Source: Purshia tridentata
Taxonomy: Eukaryota; Streptophyta; Magnoliopsida; Rosales; Rosaceae
DNA length: 64,000 nucleotides
Reading direction: 5' to 3'
NCBI GenBank assembly: GCA_003254885.1
Contig: QANT01001495.1
Coordinates: 31,440-95,439, forward strand
The notes under the pieces are model-generated. The model saw nothing but the letters and a program-made list of their open reading frames with translations. It was not told the DNA's origin and ran no database searches. Positions 50,601-60,246 of this stretch are shown piece after piece. A program made the position numbers and the translations under genes. Position 1 is the stretch's first letter; every line of letters begins with the position of its first letter.

Positions 50601-50776
50601 TAGGAAGAGATGGAAGTGGAATGGTAGAACCAGTGCAGACTCAGGCTGTGGAAAGGAGAGCAGGACTAGGGAGTCAGCAGAAGAAGTTGGATCCTACTCT
50701 CGAGGTGCAGGCTGGAGATAGTTACAAAACTCTTATACACAAGAAGGCACTGGCCAGGTTCCGGGAGATGTCGTAA
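41011..50776 (+). CDS. SUA: SUA-like splicing factor (RRM, RanBP2 zinc finger, OCRE, G-patch)
   Basis: Fifteen coding exons with GT-AG borders join in phase to 1056 residues: 41011-41058, 41270-41310, 41576-42317, 42414-42485, 42576-42668, 42751-42830, 43343-43496, 43973-44060, 44140-44231, 44360-44428, 45798-45977, 46958-47150, 48475-49440, 49823-49995, 50597-50776. Order: MDPGRYG start, Arg/Asp/Tyr- and SR-rich region (to 277), RRM1 (~281-359), RanBP2 finger C-x2-C-x10-C-x2-C (~392-412), RRM2 (~443-525), OCRE Tyr-rich repeats (~597-640), Lys-rich stretch, G-patch (~983-1027). This is the layout of Arabidopsis SUPPRESSOR OF ABI3-5 and human RBM5/RBM10, nuclear proteins acting at 3' splice-site choice; SUA controls a cryptic intron in ABI3. 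Introns 6, 11 and 12 carry insertions. The stop at 50774 overlaps TCGTAAGTG, which could also serve as a donor. Confidence 0.95.
43057..43250. mobile_element. Foldback/MITE insertion in SUA intron 6
   Basis: A first palindrome runs from GGGCTGTTTACCTGCAG (43057) to CTGCAGGTGAACAGCCC (ending 43193). The right arm pairs again with a downstream copy GCTGTTCACCTGCAGTCTAC (from 43207), forming a stem of about 42-44 bp around a 15-base loop. Three related arms suggest one MITE plus a partial inverted copy. Confidence 0.7.
44429..45797 (+). other. SUA intron 10 with an unresolved poly(T) tract
   Basis: The donor sequence TTCGGTATGTCCAG occurs at 44425-44438 and again at 44483-44496, separated by a long T run that contains one N (44482). 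This may be an assembly error at a homopolymer or a real local duplication of the splice donor. The rest of the 1.37-kb intron shows nothing recognisable. Confidence 0.6.
46014..46325. mobile_element. MITE in SUA intron 11
   Basis: Ends GGGTAAATACAATTTTGGTC and, inverted, GACCAAAATTGTATGCAACCC are complementary. Matching continues inward for about 110 bases on each side (TTACTTCTGTCAACAATC with GATTGTTGATGGAAGTAA). It is about 0.31 kb, non-coding and nearly a full palindrome. This end type is widespread in plant genomes. Confidence 0.8.
47276..47308. other. Assembly gap (33 Ns) in SUA intron 12
   Basis: The run of Ns is flanked on both sides by poly(A), so the gap is a homopolymer that could not be resolved. 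True length unknown. It lies in an intron and does not affect the protein. Confidence 0.95.
47602..47640 (+). repeat. (CT)n microsatellite in SUA intron 12
   Basis: About 39 bases of CT repeat, directly at the 3' side of the antisense LINE remnant. It may have grown from the LINE's simple-sequence tail. Confidence 0.85.
47641..48150 (-). mobile_element. LINE remnant (zinc-binding RT domain) in SUA intron 12
   Basis: On the minus strand a frame from 48110 reads NHLFMHCPIALSLRLWLF, then CWIIPADCVALLC and VLWMERDQKNFEGAREEE. This is the C-terminal part of the zf-RVT domain that follows reverse transcriptase in plant LINEs. Just upstream, in the same order as the domain's first cysteines, is SPQRFVMFK followed by a stop. 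The 3' end has an ATTAATAGAGTTCG-type LINE tail. It is antisense to SUA and 5'-truncated. Confidence 0.8.
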
Positions 50777-51379
50777 GTGCAACTGAAATGGAACCTTCAT
50801 TTTATTATTATAATTTTTTTGTTTCCTTTAAGGGGATAGAGCTGATGATACTTAGGGAAGAAAGATTGGAAGAAAGCTACAAGTAGTTGTAGAGCAAAGT
50901 GTATGTTATAGTGATGTATTATTGTTCATGCTTTGCTGCCTCAAGGTGTCTTGGGTCTTCTCATGTAAAGATTAGCTTTCCAGCACTCTTATGTTTTTTT
51001 AACCATTTAAGGGTAAACTGTACTTCTTTATTCTTCCTTCCAAGTTTACACTAAATTTCACTTTAATCCATGAATTGCTGGGAGGGAGACTATTACCAAC
51101 CAATGAAACGCTCACCCCACCTTCTGAAAGAACTTTTAATTGCATGATTACAAAATACTTGGAAAATATTCCATTAAATCTAAACTCAGCTTGTTCGGTG
51201 ATGTTATTACTTTAGATAGTTACAATTCTTAAAGTATAGTAGCGTGCTATTGTAGCATTGAGTTTTTCTTAAAAAATGTGTAGCTATAGTAATTCATTAT
51301 AGCGGGTGGACAGGATAAATAGTAATTTTTTCGAAATGAGCTTTAAAAAAACAGACCGATAATTTTATAAAAAAAATTA

Positions 51380-51478
51380 ATAATAAAATAACTTTAAAAA
51401 ATAGCAAGTTATAACGAATAACTTTGGAATGGAATGTTTAATGCTGTAATTATTTGTTTAGAAATTCTTGAATTTAAA
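51380..51478. repeat. Dispersed repeat, left part
   Basis: This segment, with GAATAACTTTGGAATGGAAT and TTAGAAATTCTTGAATTTAA, matches 63760-63858. In that copy it continues directly into sequence that here lies 1.15 kb away at about 52628. Confidence 0.75.
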
Positions 51479-51913
51479 TAAGAGAAGTGTTAGAAGGTTT
51501 CAAAAATTTGTGACTCAATTGTACTTTGATGATATGTAATATTTATGTTAATTAAATTATTTAATTTAATATCACATAAGCCTGTAAAAAGACTTATATA
51601 ACCTTCTTGAAAAATCTAGCAAAAAAGACTTTATGCCTAAACTAAAATACTAAATAGCATGTTCAATGAAAAAAAAAGTTAAGAAGTAGAACCCGGCCTA
51701 AATAATTAGTCCACCATATATCTCTTCGTCATAGAAATTGAAAAATTTTTGAAAATTTTGAGGACACACATAAAAGAAGGGAAAATCTCATCTTCATCAT
51801 CTTCAAGTCGAGCAATTTTTAATTTTATATTATACAAACAAAAAATTAGCATAGCCATGTTTTGAAACTTAACAAAGGTAAAAATCCATTAGGTTCTAGT
51901 GGTTGGTTCTTTA

Positions 51914-52120
51914 GAATGAGTTTATGAGAGAGAGAGCCTCATAAAATCGAAGTGTCCAAGATGATTTCCCACGGGGAGCAAGGCAAAACTTGGCATTGCG
52001 TAGGTGTTCAAAATAATCAATCTTTCCCAATCTTTCAGGGCCACTGAACTTCTTTTTTTTTTTTTTTGGCCAAAAGGGCCACTGAACTTCAACTCTGGAC
52101 ATTCCAACTTGTCCATCGAT
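51914..52120 (-). pseudogene. Fragment of an exostosin-like (GT47) glycosyltransferase
   Basis: The minus-strand frame reads ERLGKIDYFEHLRNAKFCLA then PRGKSSWTLRFYEAL, a motif found in plant exostosin-domain glycosyltransferases, which act in the Golgi on wall polysaccharides. Only about 40 homologous residues remain. The frame is broken by a 23-base poly(T)-GGCCAAAA insertion and ends soon after FYEA. It is a relic without visible flanking exons. Confidence 0.5.
52053..52075. mobile_element. Micro-insertion poly(T)-GGCCAAAA with 15-bp direct repeats
   Basis: GGGCCACTGAACTTC occurs at 52038-52052 and 52076-52090 around a 23-base T15-GGCCAAAA core. Read in reverse it is TTTTGGCC followed by poly(A), like an extremely 5'-truncated retroposed insertion with a target duplication. 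Confidence 0.65.
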
Positions 52121-52162
52121 CATCAGAAGGCTAACCTGCACAATATACATATGATGCTAATT

Positions 52163-52498
52163 TCTAGAACTCTATGAAAATCCATAAATTTTGTGAAAGT
52201 CTGCAACTTGAAAAAAGTCTATAAAAGTCTTTATAAATCTATATACACTACACCCCCCTAATTTAACTATTAAGTCACTATTGATCGTCTCCAATAAAGA
52301 GGTACATGGGTAAATATGAATTAGGGTTTTTCTAGAATTCTATGAAAATCTATAAATTTTGTGAAAGTCTGCAACTTGAAAAAAGTCTATAAAAGTCTTT
52401 ATAAATCTATATACATTACACCCCCCTAATTTAACTATTAAGTCACTATTGATCGTCTCAAATAAAGAGGTACATGGGTAAATATGAATTAGGGTTAT
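52163..52498. repeat. Tandem repeat, two 168-bp units
   Basis: Units 52163-52330 and 52331-52498 are nearly identical. Each begins TCTAGAA(C/T)TCTATGAAAA and contains AAAGAGGTACATGGGTAAAT. The few differences suggest a fairly recent duplication. No frame runs through. Confidence 0.9.
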
Positions 52499-52627
52499 TC
52501 AATAAAATTAATATAGTGTTACCTTAAATAAATAATGATGTGTATATTATTTTTAATGGTGTATATTATTTAAATTTGCCACATAAGATTGAGACACAAA
52601 ATTTGAGGCCCTAAATATCTTTTCTTT

Positions 52628-52765
52628 AAATAAATATTTTCATTTATGGAGACAAAAATTAGTTTTTAAAATTTTTAAAAAAATTTGAGAAAAATTAATG
52701 TAAAGGGGATAGAATACCTTGGCTCCTGACCCACTAAATGATAGGCTGGAACGAACTGGCCTTTT
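52628..52765. repeat. Dispersed repeat, right part
   Basis: TAAATATTTTCATTTATGG to TGATAGGCTGGAACG matches 63860-63985. It is the continuation of the segment at 51380-51478. Confidence 0.7.
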
Positions 52766-54867
52766 GTGCACCTCTAAATTTGGATTTCATTTTAATATTT
52801 TTTCCAATTTTTTAAATGTCCTATCATATAGATTAAACAGAAGTATCTTTTTGAAATAACATAAAATTGGACGGAATGTCACATATGTCATGGAGGTGTC
52901 ATATTGATATAGAGAAAATTTTGGATGTCAAATAGTAAATTTTTTTATATCGGGCAGTAAAATTGTACATAACTTATAATTTAGGTGGCATTAAATCCTG
53001 TCAGAAACTATTGGCCCTAGAATCAAATAGAGCTTTCACAAGCGATCACTTTCTCTGGCGATGGGTGTATTTCTCAGCAAGAAATGGTCTCTTATCACCA
53101 TACGCACCCTAACTATTTATACAATCAATGATAATAATGGACCTTTCTTCTAGTATAATCAATGTATCAAATATTGATGATCATGCTTACAAAATTAAGC
53201 ATTCCATAAATTCACAAAATAAGTAATATCACTTTGAGAATCACACAAACACGCTTTAACTGTTACCAAATGTGTCATAAATAAATCTCAACCTTAATTT
53301 ATTACTCCAGTTAACTTATGAAAACGTTTTAAGAAATGGGAAAATAAAGTTTCCAAAGCCCTTAGCATTTGTAACGTCCCTTTAGAGTTTCTAAATTTTA
53401 GTCCTTCAATAAGATTAGATATTAAACAAAACTTGGTGTAAGATTTGAAATTAAATTTAGTCCTTTGACAATTGTCCACATCAGCAGCCATATTAAAGTT
53501 TACATTTATTTATTTTCTAATATTATTATTATTTTATTTGTTTCCAAAATACTCTTGGGATTAAATATTTGATCGATTTTTTTTATATACCTAAAAAAGC
53601 AAAATATACCAAAAGAAAAATTAATGATTAGAACTAATTAAAAATTATCACGCAGAAAACGGGAGAAATAAATAAAGTAAAAATACAATATAAGGAAAGA
53701 AAGTACCTATAGAAAATACCAAAACAAAAATACCATACTGAAGTACCAAAAAAATATACCTAAATAAAGTACTCAAAGAAAACAACTAAATAAAATTCCA
53801 TTAATAAACTACCTAAAAACCAAAACAAATTAATAAGCCAAAAAAAAAAAAACCAAAACAAATTAATATACCCACAAAAATGACCTAAAGGAAATTAAGT
53901 ACCTAAAATAAAGTATTTACAGGAAAATACCTAAAAGGAAGTATAAATAGAAAATACCTACACAAAAGTATCTAACTTAATGATCAAAAATACCTAAAGT
54001 AAAGAAAGTATCTAGATTTAAAAAAGAAAAAGAAAAATGCCCATATTAATAAAAATACAAAGATGAAGAGAGAGAGTATGGTATGGACGTTCTCGATACT
54101 AGAATGCGGCCTTGGGTGTGGCCAGTAGTTGGTGTCGAAGGTACCGGTTAATGTTGGTCCACCGTCATTTTATAGAAACTTACAGGTATTATTTTTTCTT
54201 CAGGCTAGGTACACGTGCGTTTAATTAAGATGACATGCATAATAGTTATACTGCCATAACCTGCCTTATTGATATTGTCGGTGTTGTATGTAATATGTAT
54301 GATTGCTTTGAGTATGAGTTGATTTCACCCATATGAGCTTGTGAAAGCTTACGGGGTATTTCATATACCCAGTGCACCATTCAAACGGTATAGCGAATTT
54401 GTTTTATAGGGTAAGCGAGCTGAGGAGGCAGTGTGGATGCATGAGAAATGCATGGGCAGTGGACATCGTGATCGTCAGCTTTTAATTTCTGATTCACTTT
54501 GTAAAATGAGTTTAATAATACCTTGGCGCATTAGTATTTTAAATTGTCTTCAGAAATTATGTTTTACTTTTCTGTAATCTTGGGGTTGGTTTTATTTTGA
54601 ATAAATTAGTTCTAATTTTAGTAAATTTTATTTTCCAGCTTCGCTATTTTAATTAACTTTGATCCAATCCAACTTCAAATTAAACTCATCCTTAACATTA
54701 TTGATTAATTATTTGGTTCTCATGATAAGTTACTAGCTCAAAGTAATTTATTCTAGGATTGAATGGTCAATGTGAGTCTGTGATGGTTGTCATAGATCCA
54801 AACTGTTCAAATTTTCCCTAGCTGTGAAGGCATCATTTTCCTTAATTAATGTTAATATCAAAAAATA

Positions 54868-55055
54868 CAATAATACTATTCTTACCATAATTTTATACCA
54901 TATTTTTTATACTATCTTACATGTCATTATTATACTGGTTGGGTATTTCCTTATTTTTACGGTTTTTATTTTTATTTTTTTTGTATTCAATGTATGAATG
55001 TCATGCAAATTGCCACTTAAGATGGTATAAAAATGTGACAAGTATAGTATTATTG
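54868..55055. mobile_element. MITE, CAATAAT family, copy 2
   Basis: Begins CAATAATACTATTCTTACCA and ends with the inverted counterpart GACAAGTATAGTATTATTG; 188 bp. Copy B of the segmental duplication lacks it: there TTAAAAAATGAGGTTAC is continuous near 58172. Same family as 36013-36215. Confidence 0.82.
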
Positions 55056-55750
55056 TTAAAAATAAGGTTACAAACCATCACTCCAATGGATTTGCCCCAC
55101 CCCTTGACTTGATCTCTTTACTTTTTCCTCTCTACGTTCTCTCATAGGTAGTTTGATAGTGCTGGAGAGAGAAGCAAGAAAAAACTATTACTTTTGTTAA
55201 TCTGATGGGTCACAGGTGATTCAGTATTTGACTTATGAGCATGGTTGCGACAGAGAGTTGTGGGACATAGAACCATAGTGGGAGCAAGAAAAAAAGATTG
55301 CTTTTGTTAAACTGATGGGTCACAGGTGATTCAGTATTTGACTTATGAGTATGGTTGCAACAGATTTGTGGGACATAGATAATTTATAATTAGGTATTAG
55401 AGTATTGTTAACTAGAACGTAGTTGAGTGAGAGAAAAGGAATGTCTACGTTTGGTAGAAAATAAAGTCCAACAAACCAATTAACCTTTTTAATGTAAACA
55501 ATAAACAAGGACTGCAGGTCGTAAAGGGCACATTAAAAACCGGGGGCAGATTTCACATGCAGCATTATACTTTCCAACCATAATTTCAATGCAATTCGGA
55601 GCAGTGTAACCAAAAGAACCAAGAAACTCTAAGTAACGAAACAATGAAGATCAAGCCATTGAGGCTAGCCAAGGGGTGAGAGCAGATAGAATTCGAGTTA
55701 AAATAAAATACTGATTCAAAATTTTCTAATATAAACAAATAATAGAAAAA

Positions 55751-56413
55751 AGGGTTAATTCCAGCAGTAGTCCATTAACTATTTCACGAGTGAAACTTTA
55801 GTCCTTCAACCTACGGGTCTTCGAACTTTTCCTTGAGTGACCCTTTGGTACATTTCATTTTTCAATTTTTATCTCAATTTTGATCTAACTTTTGATTCAT
55901 TAAACTTCTACCAAATTGAGCAATATTATTCTCTCAATTGTTTTAAAACTATGAATCTAGCTCCTCTTTACAAACATATAAAAATCATTCAAAATGGAGT
56001 TCTAAAACTTAAGATAATTGGCCCAAAAGTAGGGTACCTGAAATTGAAGTTGGATGAAGATTGAAAATTCAGCAACTTTTCTAGAAAATTTTGCAGTTTC
56101 AGGTACCCTATTTTGGAGCCAATTTTCTTGAGTTTTAGAACTTCATTTTGAATGATCTTTAAATAGTTGTAAATATAAGATTCATAGCTTCAAAACAAGC
56201 ATGAGATTTCCAATTTGGTAGAGGTTTGATGGGTCAAAAATGGGGCTAAAGTTGAGATAAAAACTAAAAATGGGAATATTTAACGATTTGACGAAATGGA
56301 CCAAAGTGTTACTTAAGAAAAAGTTCGAGAACCCTAAAAATTAAAAAAATAGTTGAAAGACCAAAGTGTTACTCATGGAATAGTTGATGAGGGACACTTC
56401 TAAAATTAACCCT
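55751..56413. mobile_element. Foldback element, copy A
   Basis: Ends AGGGTTAATTCC and GGAATTAA-like AATTAACCCT are inverted, and the palindrome continues to the centre: CATTCAAAATGGAGTTCTAA pairs with the complement of TTAGAACTTCATTTTGAATG, and AGTAGGGTACCTGAAA with TTTCAGGTACCCTATT. About 0.66 kb, non-coding. The same element is at 59251-59928 because the whole segment was duplicated. Confidence 0.82.
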
Positions 56414-56603
56414 AATAAAAATCAAATAGAAAAATAATTAAACTATGGATAATGATGTAGGCTCCACCGCATGGGTAGACCTTAATTAGGTAAGCACCGC
56501 TCACAAAGTGCAATGGAGGTCACTAACCTAGGCCATGGGCCTTCTCGATCGCCCATTAAGTATGTTGTAAAGCACCACACATTTCTCTTATGTACCATCG
56601 CTT

Positions 56604-56621
56604 TTTTTTTTTTTGGCCAGG
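56604..56621. mobile_element. Micro-insertion poly(T)-GGCCAGG with 15-bp direct repeats
   Basis: TATGTACCATCGCTT at 56589-56603 is repeated exactly at 56622-56636, enclosing T11-GGCCAGG. It has the same design as the insertion at 52053-52075. Copy B of the duplication has ATGTACCAT once near 60122 and no insertion. Confidence 0.65.
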
Positions 56622-58404
56622 TATGTACCATCGCTTAAACATGCCTCCCCTCTTACTCATTTATAAGATGTGGGATTTATTACATAGAAAACATGAAACA
56701 TCAACACTCTTACACAACAAACTTTATAATAGAATTCACTGAAATATTCAAATGCACAGTTGCACACCATTTTAATTATTTTGAAACTCAAAAGCTTCTC
56801 CTAGGACTTGGTTTATCCTGATTGACTCCTCTAATGTTACAAGATAATTATAACTTAAAAAGCAAAATATACCAAAAGAAAAATTAATGATTAGAACTAA
56901 TTAAAAATTATCATGTAGAAAACGAGAGAAATAAATAAAGTAAAAATACAATATAAGGATGAAAGTACCTATAGAAAATACTTGAACGAAAATACCAAAT
57001 TGAAGTACCGAAAGAATATACCTAAATAAAGTACTTAAAGAAAACAACTAAATAAAATTTCCATTAATAAACTACCAAGTAAACTAAATAAAATTCCATT
57101 AATAAACTATCAAATAAAATACAAATAATATTACCAAAACAAATTAATAGTTAAAAAAAATCAAAACAAATTAATCTATCCACAAAAATTACCTAAAGGA
57201 AATTAAGTACCTAAAATAAAGTATCTACAGAAATTTAAATATCTAAAAGGAAGTATAAATAGAAAATACCTACACAAAAGTATCTAACTTAGTGATCGAA
57301 AATACCTAAAGTAAAGAAAGTATCTAAATTTTAAAAAAAATATAAAAAAGGCCCATATTAATAAAAATACAAAGATGAAGAGAGAGAGAGAAAGAGAAAG
57401 GGTATGGTATGGACATTCTCGATACTAGAATGCGGCCTTGGGTATGGCCAGTATTTGGTGCCAAGGGTACTGGTTAGTGTTGGTCCACTGTCATTTTATA
57501 GAAACTTACAGGTATTATTTTTTCTTCAGGCCAGGTATGCGTGCATTTAATTAAGACGACTTGCATAATAGTTATACTGCCATAACCTGCCTTATTGGTA
57601 TTGTTGGTGTTGTATGTAATATGTATGATTGTCTTTGAGTATGAGTTGATTTCACCCATAAGAACTTGCGAAAGTTTACAGGGTATTTCATATACCTGGG
57701 ACACCATTCACACGGTATAGCGAATTTGTTTTATAGGGTAAGCGAGCTGAGGAGGCAGTGTGGATGCATGAGAAATGCATGGCAGTGGACACCGTGATCG
57801 TCAGCTTTTAATTTCTGATTCACTTTGTAAAATGATTTTAATAATACCTTGGCTCATTAGTATTTTAAATTGTCTTCGGAGATTATGTTTTACTTTTCTG
57901 CAATCTTGGGGTTGGTTTTACTTCGAATAAATTAGTTCTAATTTTTGTAAATTTTTTTTTTCCAGCTCTGTTATTTTAATTAACTTTGATCCAACCCAAC
58001 TTCAAATTAAACACAGCCTTAACATTGATTAATTATTTGGTTCTCAGAATAAGTTACCAGCTCAAAGTAATTTATTCTAGGACTGAATGGTGAATGTGAG
58101 TCTGACGATTGTCATAGATCCAAACTGTTCAAATTTTGCCTAGCTGTGAGGGCATGATTTTCCTTAATTAATGTTAATATTAAAAAATGAGGTTACAAAC
58201 CATCACTACGATGGATTTGCCCCACCCCTTGACTTGATCTCTTTACTTTTTCCACTCTACGTTCTCTCATAGGCAGTTTGATAGTGTTGGAGAAAGAAGC
58301 AAGAAAAAACGATTGCTTTTGTTAATCTGATGGGTTACAGGTGATTCAGTATTTGACTTATGAGTATGGTTGCGACAGATTTGTGGGACATAGATAATTT
58401 ATAA

Positions 58405-58855
58405 GGAAAATGATTTTGGGCCTCAAAATTGCCTCAATAAAGTGGAATTTTCATTTCATAATTGCGATTATCTACTTCATATTTTAATTGTCACATCAGT
58501 ATTTTTAATGACATAACTACCCTTTTAATTAAAAAACATATAAAAATTTGAAAAACATACAAAAAAATTAAAAAACATGTAGAAAAATTACAAAACCATA
58601 TAGAAAAACATAATTGTGATTTCTGTGTATTTTTCAATATTTCTGTACATTGTTTTTAATTTTTTTTAATTTAATCTTATTATTTGTAATTTAATATAAA
58701 ATTTAATTAAATGGGTAGATATGTCCTTAAAAATTCTGATGTGGCAATTTGTTATGACGTGGCTTTAAATTAATAAAACAAAATTATGACATGGAAATTC
58801 CATGTCAATAAGACCATTTTGAGGCACTCGATTTTGAAGCCCCCTATCGCTTCCC
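58405..58855. mobile_element. Mutator-like MITE with 9-bp target duplication and an empty-site control
   Basis: The 9-mer AATTTATAA is duplicated exactly (58396-58404 and 58856-58864). Ends GGAAAATGATTTTGGGCC and, inverted, GGGAAGCGATAGGGGGC share CTTCAAAAT/CCTCAAAAT and GCCTCA blocks. Copy A of the segmental duplication has the unoccupied site, a single AATTTATAA at 55381. The 451 bp are non-coding. Confidence 0.92.
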
Positions 58856-59250
58856 AATTTATAATTAGGTATGAGTATTGTTAACTAGTACGTAGTTGAG
58901 TGAGAGCAAAGGAATGTCTATGTTTGGTGGCCAGTTCGAAGATATTTTCAAAATAGCAAATAAAGTCCAACAAACCAATTATTCTTTTTAATGTCAACAA
59001 AAACAAAGGACTGCAAGTCGTAAAGGGCACATTAGAAACCGGGGGCAGATTTCACATGCAGCATTATACTTTCCAACCATAATTTCAAGTTGATTGCAAT
59101 TCCAAGCTGTGTAACCAAAAGAACCAAGAAACTTTAAGTAATGAAAAATGAAGATCAAGCCATTGAGGCTAGCCAAGGGGTGAGAGCAGATAGAATTCGA
59201 GTTAAAATAAAATACTAATTCAAATTTTTTTAATATAAAAAAAATAGAAA

Positions 59251-59928
59251 AAGGTTTAATTCCAACAGTAGTCCCTTAACTATTTCACAAGTGACACTTT
59301 AGTTCTTCAACCTTTTTTTAATTTCTACGGGTCCTCGAACTTTTCTTTGAGTGACACTTGGTCCTTTTCGTTTTTCAATTTTTATTTCAACTTTGACCTT
59401 ACTTTTTACTCATTAAACCTCTACTAAATTGAGCAAAATTATTCTTTTAATCGTTTTGAAACTATGAATCTCCCGTTTACAACTACATAAAAATCATTCA
59501 AAATAGAGTTATAAAACTCAAGATAATTGGCCCCAAAGTAGAGTACCCGAAACTGAATAAGTTGGATAAAGACTGAAAATTCGGCAACTTTTTTGGAAAA
59601 TTTTACAGTTTCAGGTACCCTACTTTAGAGCCAATTTTCTTAAATTTCAGAACTTCATTTTGAATGATCTTTAAATAGTTGTAAATATGAGATTCATAAC
59701 TTCAAAACAAGTATAAGATTTCTCAATTTGGTAGAAATTTGATGGGTCAAAAATCAGGTTAAAGTTGAAATAAAAACTAAAAAATTGAATATTTAACGAT
59801 TTAACAAAATGGACCAAAGTGTTATTTAAAAAAAAAAGTCCGAAGACCCTAGAAATTAAAAAAAAGTTGAAAGACCAAAGTGTTACTCATGAAATAGTTG
59901 TGGGACACTGCTAAAATTAATTAACCCT
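59251..59928. mobile_element. Foldback element, copy B
   Basis: Paralogue of 55751-56413, with the same palindromic layout (CATTCAAAATAGAGTTATAA with TTCAGAACTTCATTTTGAAT). It differs by scattered substitutions and small indels, giving an independent measure of divergence since the duplication. Confidence 0.82.
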
Positions 59929-60246
59929 AATAAAAATCAAATAGAAAAATAATTAAAATATGGATAATGATGTAGGCTCCACCGCATTGGTACGTCGACC
60001 TTAATTACGTAAGCACCCCTCTCATAGTGCAATGGAGGTCACTAACGAGGGCCATGGGCCTTCTTGATCGCCCATTGACCCCAGCCATGTAAGTATGTTG
60101 TAAAGCACCACACATTTCTCAATGTACCATAAGAAAACGTGAAACATCAACACTCTTACACAGCAAACTTTATAATAGAATTCACTGAAATATTCAAATG
60201 CACAGTTGCACACCATTTTAATTATTGTAAAACTCAAAAGCTTCTC

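Larger units (their letters stand above)
53594..56811. repeat. Tandem segmental duplication, copy A
   Basis: About 3.2 kb, closely similar to 56857-60257. It starts in an A-rich stretch of degenerate TACCTAAA/TAAAGTA repeats, continues through a region resembling an LTR (TTTCACCCATATGAGCTTG, about 54320-54400), and ends GCTTCTCCTAGGACTTGG. That ending is the complement of the last two codons and stop of the P450 gene plus its 3' flank. Copy A has a private MITE (54868-55055) and a private poly(T)-GGCC insertion (56604-56621). Confidence 0.92.

Noticed and set aside
50770-50780. TCGTAAGTG as a splice donor extending SUA beyond the stop
   Set aside because: The frame closes at TAA with a normal-length protein and I see no convincing next exon; kept as a caveat only.
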